Positions 59,482 to 64,000 of a stretch of DNA of 64,000 nt are shown piece after piece. This DNA comes from an uncultured Eubacteriales bacterium (GTDB lineage: Bacteria > Bacillota > Clostridia > Christensenellales > Borkfalkiaceae): NCBI GenBank assembly GCA_900540805.1, contig UQHL01000012.1:1-64000 (forward strand). The letters run 5' to 3'. A model generated the notes under the pieces. That model was not told the origin of the DNA. It did not search any database and saw nothing but the letters and a program-made list of their open reading frames with translations. The position numbers and the translations under genes were made by a program. Numbering within the stretch: the stretch's first letter is position 1; every line of letters starts with the position of its first letter.

Positions 59482-60315
59482 CTATATAAGATCAAACGTT
59501 TTCATGCGTTCGTCGGGCGAGCGATTGGGTTGATGGAGTACGATTTTACGCTTTCCGCCGATTTCCTCAAAAATCATGGCGTGGCCGCCGTCCTCGCGGA
59601 AAATAAATTTTTCGAAAATATATTCCCCGAAAATATCCTCCGCCTTGCTTTTTACGACGCAATAGCCTTGTTCGGTAAAGGTTGACCAAAACAAGGCGAT
59701 ATGTCCACCCTCCGTTATCGCGTACGGACCTTCCGCGACATACCCCGTTATTCCTCCGCTCTCCGTCGGCACGGAAAAGCCGCAATACTTTCCGCTGATA
59801 ATTTTTCTCGGTTTTCCCGCAAGAGCTTTTAAGTCGGCGGCAAGCTCCGCGACAAACAGAGAGCCGTCTCCGTCCCCCGTAACGGGATTAATCCATTCGT
59901 TGGAAAAAATAAGATACGGCTTTTCTTTCCATATAAAAAGCGTCGCGTCGAGGCACCACCAATCTTCGGGCGTGATATAATTCCCCGTCAGCGGCTGAAA
60001 TTTTTCTTTCAGCGTATCGGAAACGAGAATTATGCTTCCGCGGCCTTTCGACTTCTGAAAAACCGAAACGATAAGGTAGTATTTTCCGCAATATTTATGT
60101 AATTCAGGCGCCCATATCTGCGTGTAATCTGCAAGAGCGTCCTTCCCGACCATACACCCGACGCGCTCGAAGCAAACAAGATCCTTCGAAGAATAGAGCG
60201 TAAGATCGCTCCCTTTATCCCAGCAATCGTTTCCCGTAGTGCCCAGCAAATAATATTCTCCGTCTTCCACAAAAACGAACGGATCTCTGATTCTGATATC
60301 TTCGGCTTTTTGCAT
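59482..60315 (-). CDS. GH43-like family glycosidase
   Basis: A 277-residue five-bladed propeller. The expected acid residues are in place: Asp in RIRDPFVFVEDGEYYL (base), Asp near WWCLDATLF (pKa modulator) and Glu in YVAEGPYAITEGG (acid). WAPELHKYCGKYYLIVS is the other conserved block. GH43-like enzymes cleave arabinosides, xylosides or galactosides. There is no signal peptide. ATG at 60315 has AAAGGAG upstream; the frame reaches back to 60480 through the end of the GH36 gene and is not coding there. It follows the alpha-galactosidase gene by 14 nt. Confidence 0.85.
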   Translation of the reverse strand: MQKAEDIRIRDPFVFVEDGEYYLLGTTGNDCWDKGSDLTLYSSKDLVCFERVGCMVGKDALADYTQIWAPELHKYCGKYYLIVSVFQKSKGRGSIILVSDTLKEKFQPLTGNYITPEDWWCLDATLFIWKEKPYLIFSNEWINPVTGDGDGSLFVAELAADLKALAGKPRKIISGKYCGFSVPTESGGITGYVAEGPYAITEGGHIALFWSTFTEQGYCVVKSKAEDIFGEYIFEKFIFREDGGHAMIFEEIGGKRKIVLHQPNRSPDERMKTFDLI

Positions 60316-60329
60316 TTTTATTTCTCCTT

Positions 60330-62447
60330 TTATACCCTTGTCAAGCGAATTACGCATCCCCACAAGGAAGAATTCCCCCCCGTAAAAGCAAGCGTTCCGT
60401 CTTTGACGGCGATATCTTTCGGCGCATGGTAGGCGTCTTTTACGAAATACCCGCCGACCTCGATTTCGAAATGTGCGCAAGGGCGCTCTATCGCATAAGC
60501 ATATACCAGCTTCTCTTTTTTGTCAAGCGATTCCCGAACAAGCCATACCCGCCCCTTCGGCGTGAGATACGAGCCGATTTCGCCCGTTTCGATAACGGTA
60601 GTCGTTCCGTCGAGAATAACGGGCGAAACCGAACGATAAAATCCGACCGACTTTTCAAGCTCGCATAAAATTTCTTCCGATTTTGCCGCGAGATCGCCTG
60701 AAAGGCAATACCTTCCGAGCATGGCTTTTGCCGCCGTAAACCGAATGTCTTCAAGCGAATATTCGTCGCGGATCGTCGCCCATATCTGCATTTTACGGGG
60801 AGGAATATAGCGATGCAGATTGCACGCGACCGCAACGCCAGACGCATTTTCATGAGCGTCGGAAAAAGATACCATATCCGCAAGGCACAAAAATCTCGGC
60901 TCGTGCCTCATTCCGCCCGACGAACAAATTTCGAGGACAAGCTCGGGCAATTCGCTTTTGATTTCTTCGAAAAACGAAAGCACCTCTTCGATATGGTCCT
61001 GTAGCGCCGATCCGTAACTTTCCGCACCGTCGCAGCCCAAGCCTATATTATCGTTATAATCGACCTTCATATACCCGATATTGTTGTCTTTGAGCGTGCC
61101 TATCACCTTTTCGCGCAGATATTGCTTCACCTCTGCTTTGCGAAAATCCAAAAACGCTCTTCCGCGGTGCTCGATCGTTTTCCCCGCATACGTCAGCATC
61201 CAATCGGGATGAAGCCGATAAACGTCGCTCTGCAAAGAAACGCTTTCAAATTCAAACCACAGGCCGAGCTTTATATTAAACCTTTTCGCTTCCGCGGCAA
61301 AGTTTTTCAGTCCGTGCGGAAAAGCGTTTTCGTTTATCCGCCAATCGCCCAGCACGCCCCGCCCCTGTCCGTAATCGTTGAGAAACCATCCGTCGTCTAT
61401 CACAAAATACTCGCAGCCGAGACTCTTTGCCGCGGCAAGCTGCGCCCGAAGCTTTTCTTCCGTCGGAAAGCCCCAGGTATAGCAATATTCATTATAAACG
61501 ACGGGCAGAGATTTTTCGGACGGCTTGACGGAAAGACGATTGTCAAAGCCTTTGACGAGTCTGTCGCAGGCTTCGTTCAGTCCGCCCGCGACGACGGTGA
61601 CATATGCTTTACGCGTGCGTATTCTTTCGCCCTTTCTCAGCAAACGCCTGCAATGCCCCGTCAAAAAATCGGACGTACCGCCTCCGACGGAAAGATTTCC
61701 GTTTCGAAATACCGTTTCGATCTCCCAGGAAGCGGGCGCCTCCATCGCCGCCGCCCAACAGACGCCGTTTTTCGTATCCTCCAGGGCAACGAACGGCAAT
61801 TGCCCCCGCGCGGGCATGGAACCGATTTGGCTCCATTTCTCCGTGCGGACGCCCAATCCCGACCAAGACGGCTCGAAAGCCAGCCGATCCGTCGATACCG
61901 AGTAAAGCAACCCCTCGCCGCTCCAATTGCTGATCAATTTATGAAGAATCAGCTTTTTCGGATCGTGAAAGCGTTCAAACGGAGAAATACAGGAAAGATT
62001 AAAGCTCGGAAACGCCTCCACCGTCACCTCTTCGCCGTTGTTCTCCAATTCGTTGTAGGTTACGATCGCTTTTTCGTTTTCGTTAAAGACGAAATAGCTT
62101 CTCGCAATCAGCCCGCCGTCGTTTTCAAATTGAGAACTGAGAACAAATCCGTCCTTTTCTTCCTTAACGGTCTGCCCTTTCAGCTTCAGCGAAAACGCCG
62201 TATCGGCATTCCGCATGGTCGTTCCCGAAGTAAAATCGCGCGAATATCCGTCTCCCGTAAGCGCTATATGAAGCATAGGTTCATGATCGATAATACAACC
62301 GAGAGGGCTTATTCCTGCCAGCTTTTCCTCGTTTACACGGGTTTCGTAACCATAAGGAATCAACAAAAATTCCGTTACGCCGTTTACTGTTGCAAAAATC
62401 CCCGACATATCACCGAAACGATAAATTTTCTTTGTTACGTTACTCAT
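60330..62447 (-). CDS. Alpha-galactosidase-like enzyme, GH36
   Basis: A 705-residue GH36 protein: N-terminal beta-sandwich (about 1-300), TIM barrel (about 310-600) and C-terminal beta domain. The barrel has YFVIDDGWFLNDYGQGRG, KLGLWFEFESV, the nucleophile Asp in IGYMKVDYND and the likely acid/base Asp in VSFSDAHE. These fit the family, though the nucleophile segment (VDYN rather than WDMN) is a variant, so other alpha-galactoside-type activities are possible. It is cytoplasmic. It follows the permease genes and precedes the GH43-like gene in one operon. Confidence 0.85.
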   Translation of the reverse strand: MSNVTKKIYRFGDMSGIFATVNGVTEFLLIPYGYETRVNEEKLAGISPLGCIIDHEPMLHIALTGDGYSRDFTSGTTMRNADTAFSLKLKGQTVKEEKDGFVLSSQFENDGGLIARSYFVFNENEKAIVTYNELENNGEEVTVEAFPSFNLSCISPFERFHDPKKLILHKLISNWSGEGLLYSVSTDRLAFEPSWSGLGVRTEKWSQIGSMPARGQLPFVALEDTKNGVCWAAAMEAPASWEIETVFRNGNLSVGGGTSDFLTGHCRRLLRKGERIRTRKAYVTVVAGGLNEACDRLVKGFDNRLSVKPSEKSLPVVYNEYCYTWGFPTEEKLRAQLAAAKSLGCEYFVIDDGWFLNDYGQGRGVLGDWRINENAFPHGLKNFAAEAKRFNIKLGLWFEFESVSLQSDVYRLHPDWMLTYAGKTIEHRGRAFLDFRKAEVKQYLREKVIGTLKDNNIGYMKVDYNDNIGLGCDGAESYGSALQDHIEEVLSFFEEIKSELPELVLEICSSGGMRHEPRFLCLADMVSFSDAHENASGVAVACNLHRYIPPRKMQIWATIRDEYSLEDIRFTAAKAMLGRYCLSGDLAAKSEEILCELEKSVGFYRSVSPVILDGTTTVIETGEIGSYLTPKGRVWLVRESLDKKEKLVYAYAIERPCAHFEIEVGGYFVKDAYHAPKDIAVKDGTLAFTGGNSSLWGCVIRLTRV

Positions 62448-62469
62448 AAAATCTCACAATCTGTTTTTT

Positions 62470-63414
62470 TTAGCTCTTAATCGCTCCGATCATAACGCCC
62501 TGAGCAAAATATTTCTGCAAAAAAGGATAAATCGCCATAATCGGAACCAGGCCGATAATAATCATGGCGGCATTCGAGCCCTGAGCGAATACGCGGGAGG
62601 GGTCCCAGCCTCCGCCCTGCCCTTCGGGACGGGCGTTGTTCAATCCCTCCCTGATTTTAAGGGCCAAAGGCTTCAGGTCGGGAACGTCGGAAAGAAGGAG
62701 CGAGGGCCAATACCACTCGTCCCACTTCGCCACGAGGTAGTACAGCATGATCGTCGCCAGGCCCGCTTTCGAAAGAGGAACGACAAAGGAAATCAATACG
62801 CGAAATTCGCTCGCCCCGTCCAAGCGGCAGGAATCGATAATGCTATCCGGTACCTGATTAAAGAAATTCCGTAAAATAATCATGTTGAACGTATTGATGC
62901 CGAAGGGAATAACGATACTGAATAAATTCCCCGTGCCGACGGTATCTTTTATCACGAGGTAGGTAGGGACAAGTCCGCCGCCGAAAAACATCGTGAAGAT
63001 AATCAGAAAGAAAACGGCTTTCAAGCCCGGAACGTCTTTTTTAGTAAACGCATAGGCGCCGAGGCAGGTCAAAATCATCGAATATAACACGCCGGCGACC
63101 GTTATAAATACGGATACCCCGAAAGCCTTCAGGATATTGTCCTGATAAAGAGTGACCTTATAGTTTTCAAAATTGAAATGCCTCGGGATAACGATCACCG
63201 TCGAGGCGTTCGCCTGCAAATAGTCCGCTTTTGAGGCAAAGCTTAGAAGCAGCTGATAGACGACGGGAAAAATGCACAGCAGCGCAAATATAATAAAGAA
63301 GGCATAATTCAACACGTCGAACACCGACGCCTTTTTACGCTTGCTCTTCTTTACGGGATTCGTGTCCGTCACGGCATATTCCGCCGCACCTTCCGAATGA
63401 TTTTCCTTCTTCAT
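62470..63414 (-). CDS. Carbohydrate ABC transporter permease (LplC/YtcP type)
   Basis: A 314-residue permease with an N-terminal basic segment, six helices and the EAA loop IIDSCRLDGASEFRVLISFVVP. The ending YPFLQKYFAQGVMIGAIKS is the signature of the LplC/YtcP branch, which serves complex or uronic-acid-containing oligosaccharides. It pairs with the partial permease upstream (9-nt gap). The ATPase is not encoded nearby. Confidence 0.9.
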   Translation of the reverse strand: MKKENHSEGAAEYAVTDTNPVKKSKRKKASVFDVLNYAFFIIFALLCIFPVVYQLLLSFASKADYLQANASTVIVIPRHFNFENYKVTLYQDNILKAFGVSVFITVAGVLYSMILTCLGAYAFTKKDVPGLKAVFFLIIFTMFFGGGLVPTYLVIKDTVGTGNLFSIVIPFGINTFNMIILRNFFNQVPDSIIDSCRLDGASEFRVLISFVVPLSKAGLATIMLYYLVAKWDEWYWPSLLLSDVPDLKPLALKIREGLNNARPEGQGGGWDPSRVFAQGSNAAMIIIGLVPIMAIYPFLQKYFAQGVMIGAIKS

Positions 63415-63423
63415 AGCTCCTCC

Positions 63424-64000
63424 TCAGTCGATGGTAAACATGCTGTAACCGTTTATCTTCTTCGTGAAAATATTTCCCGCAATCAAAAAGAAGAAATTGA
63501 CGATCGTCTTAAACAATCCGACGGCCGTGGAAAGCCCGTAGCTGTTATACGCCTTCCCTTCGGTAAACAACCGATACGTATAAGTATCGATAATATCCGC
63601 CGTGTCGTAAATCCCTTTATTATACAAGTTATAAACGGGATCGAACCCCGCGTTCATGATATTGCTCAGCTGCATGATAAACATAACCGTACAGACGGGC
63701 ATGATGATGGGAAGGGTAATGCGGAAAATCATACCGATACGCCTGCACCCGTCGATTTCAGCCGCTTCGTACAGACACGGATCGACCCCCGCTATGGCCG
63801 CGGTATAGATGATCGTCCCCCAGCCCGTCCCTTTCCAGATCTCGGAAAAAATGAGGATAGGATAAAACGCGTTCGGGTTATTCAAAAAGGAAGTACGCGA
63901 ACCGCCGAGAGAAACGATCAGGTTATTGATTAATCCGTCGTCCACCGCCAGGAGCATCTTTACGATACCGCCGAGAATTACCCAGGAAATGAAATTGGGC
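63424..64000 (-). CDS. Carbohydrate ABC transporter permease (LplB type), partial
   Basis: Only the C-terminal 192 residues are in the window. The visible start (NFISWVILGGIVKMLLAVD) continues without an upstream stop to the last base, so the gene extends past position 64000. The EAA loop is CLYEAAEIDGCRRIGMIFRITLP and the end KINGYSMFTID is typical of LplB. It forms the channel with the LplC-type permease. A binding protein gene is expected just outside the window. Confidence 0.88.
   Translation of the reverse strand, partial: PNFISWVILGGIVKMLLAVDDGLINNLIVSLGGSRTSFLNNPNAFYPILIFSEIWKGTGWGTIIYTAAIAGVDPCLYEAAEIDGCRRIGMIFRITLPIIMPVCTVMFIMQLSNIMNAGFDPVYNLYNKGIYDTADIIDTYTYRLFTEGKAYNSYGLSTAVGLFKTIVNFFFLIAGNIFTKKINGYSMFTID

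Overview
This window looks like a chromosomal segment of an anaerobic, gut-type Bacillota of the class Clostridia, possibly a Christensenellales-like lineage (inference). The evidence is consensus sigma-A promoters with 17-bp spacers, strong AAGGAG ribosome sites, rho-independent terminators, a class III fructose-bisphosphatase, a leader with T-box-like architecture before ileS, a 6S-like RNA, an archaeal-type AspRS, FeoA/FeoB and several CUT1-type sugar importers. Base composition is mixed, with a visibly A+T-rich island at 35.4-40.5 kb. No phage, insertion sequence or CRISPR array was seen.

Layout. 0-3.2 kb: an SPFH/band-7 membrane protein behind a long structured leader with its own terminator, then an XRE-type membrane regulator. 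3.3-11.9 kb: a complete phosphate regulon on the minus strand (pstS, a natural pstC-pstA fusion, pstB, phoU, then nptA and a PhoB/PhoR-type pair). Both promoters have TGTAA motifs at 11-bp pitch. A structured, GC-rich non-coding stretch lies behind the kinase gene. 12-28.5 kb: housekeeping genes: pnuC, aldose epimerase, fbp, a lipoprotein, YfcE phosphodiesterase, RdgB, a GNAT, a zinc/cadmium-type P-type ATPase with its ArsR/SmtB repressor and operator, feoAB, two RluA pseudouridine synthases, a large surface protein and an rRNA-type methyltransferase. 28.8-35.4 kb: ileS with its leader, aspS coupled to a tiny HMA protein, a pyridoxamine kinase, 6S-like RNA and tRNA-Glu(CTC).

35.6-38.9 kb holds the most unusual locus: a BclB-like collagen-repeat surface protein, an acyl carrier protein, an AMP-forming ligase and a BtrH-like Cys-His-Asp protein, overlapping or touching in one minus-strand operon. 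By analogy with butirosin side-chain assembly, the last three could load an acyl or aminoacyl group onto the carrier and transfer it to an amine. Co-transcription with an exosporium-type protein suggests a surface- or spore-modification system that I cannot match to a described one.

39.6-64 kb is glycan-utilisation territory. A long minus-strand operon (DUF4838 protein, Gfo/Idh/MocA oxidoreductase, a broken DUF4091 lipoprotein, solute-binding protein, two permeases, two modular surface proteins with near-identical C-terminal modules, a 42-aa small protein, a GH20-like hexosaminidase, a second oxidoreductase and a DMT transporter) is divergent from an AraC regulator. Beyond it lie a six-hairpin-like protein, a GH43-like enzyme, a GH36 alpha-galactosidase and two more permeases, the last cut by the window edge. 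No importer ATPase is present, so a shared ATPase elsewhere is expected. Notable small-scale features are a G10 tract inside a signal-peptide coding region (possible phase variation), an internal deletion/frameshift in the DUF4091 gene, and loss of the G4/G5 guanine-recognition motifs in FeoB.
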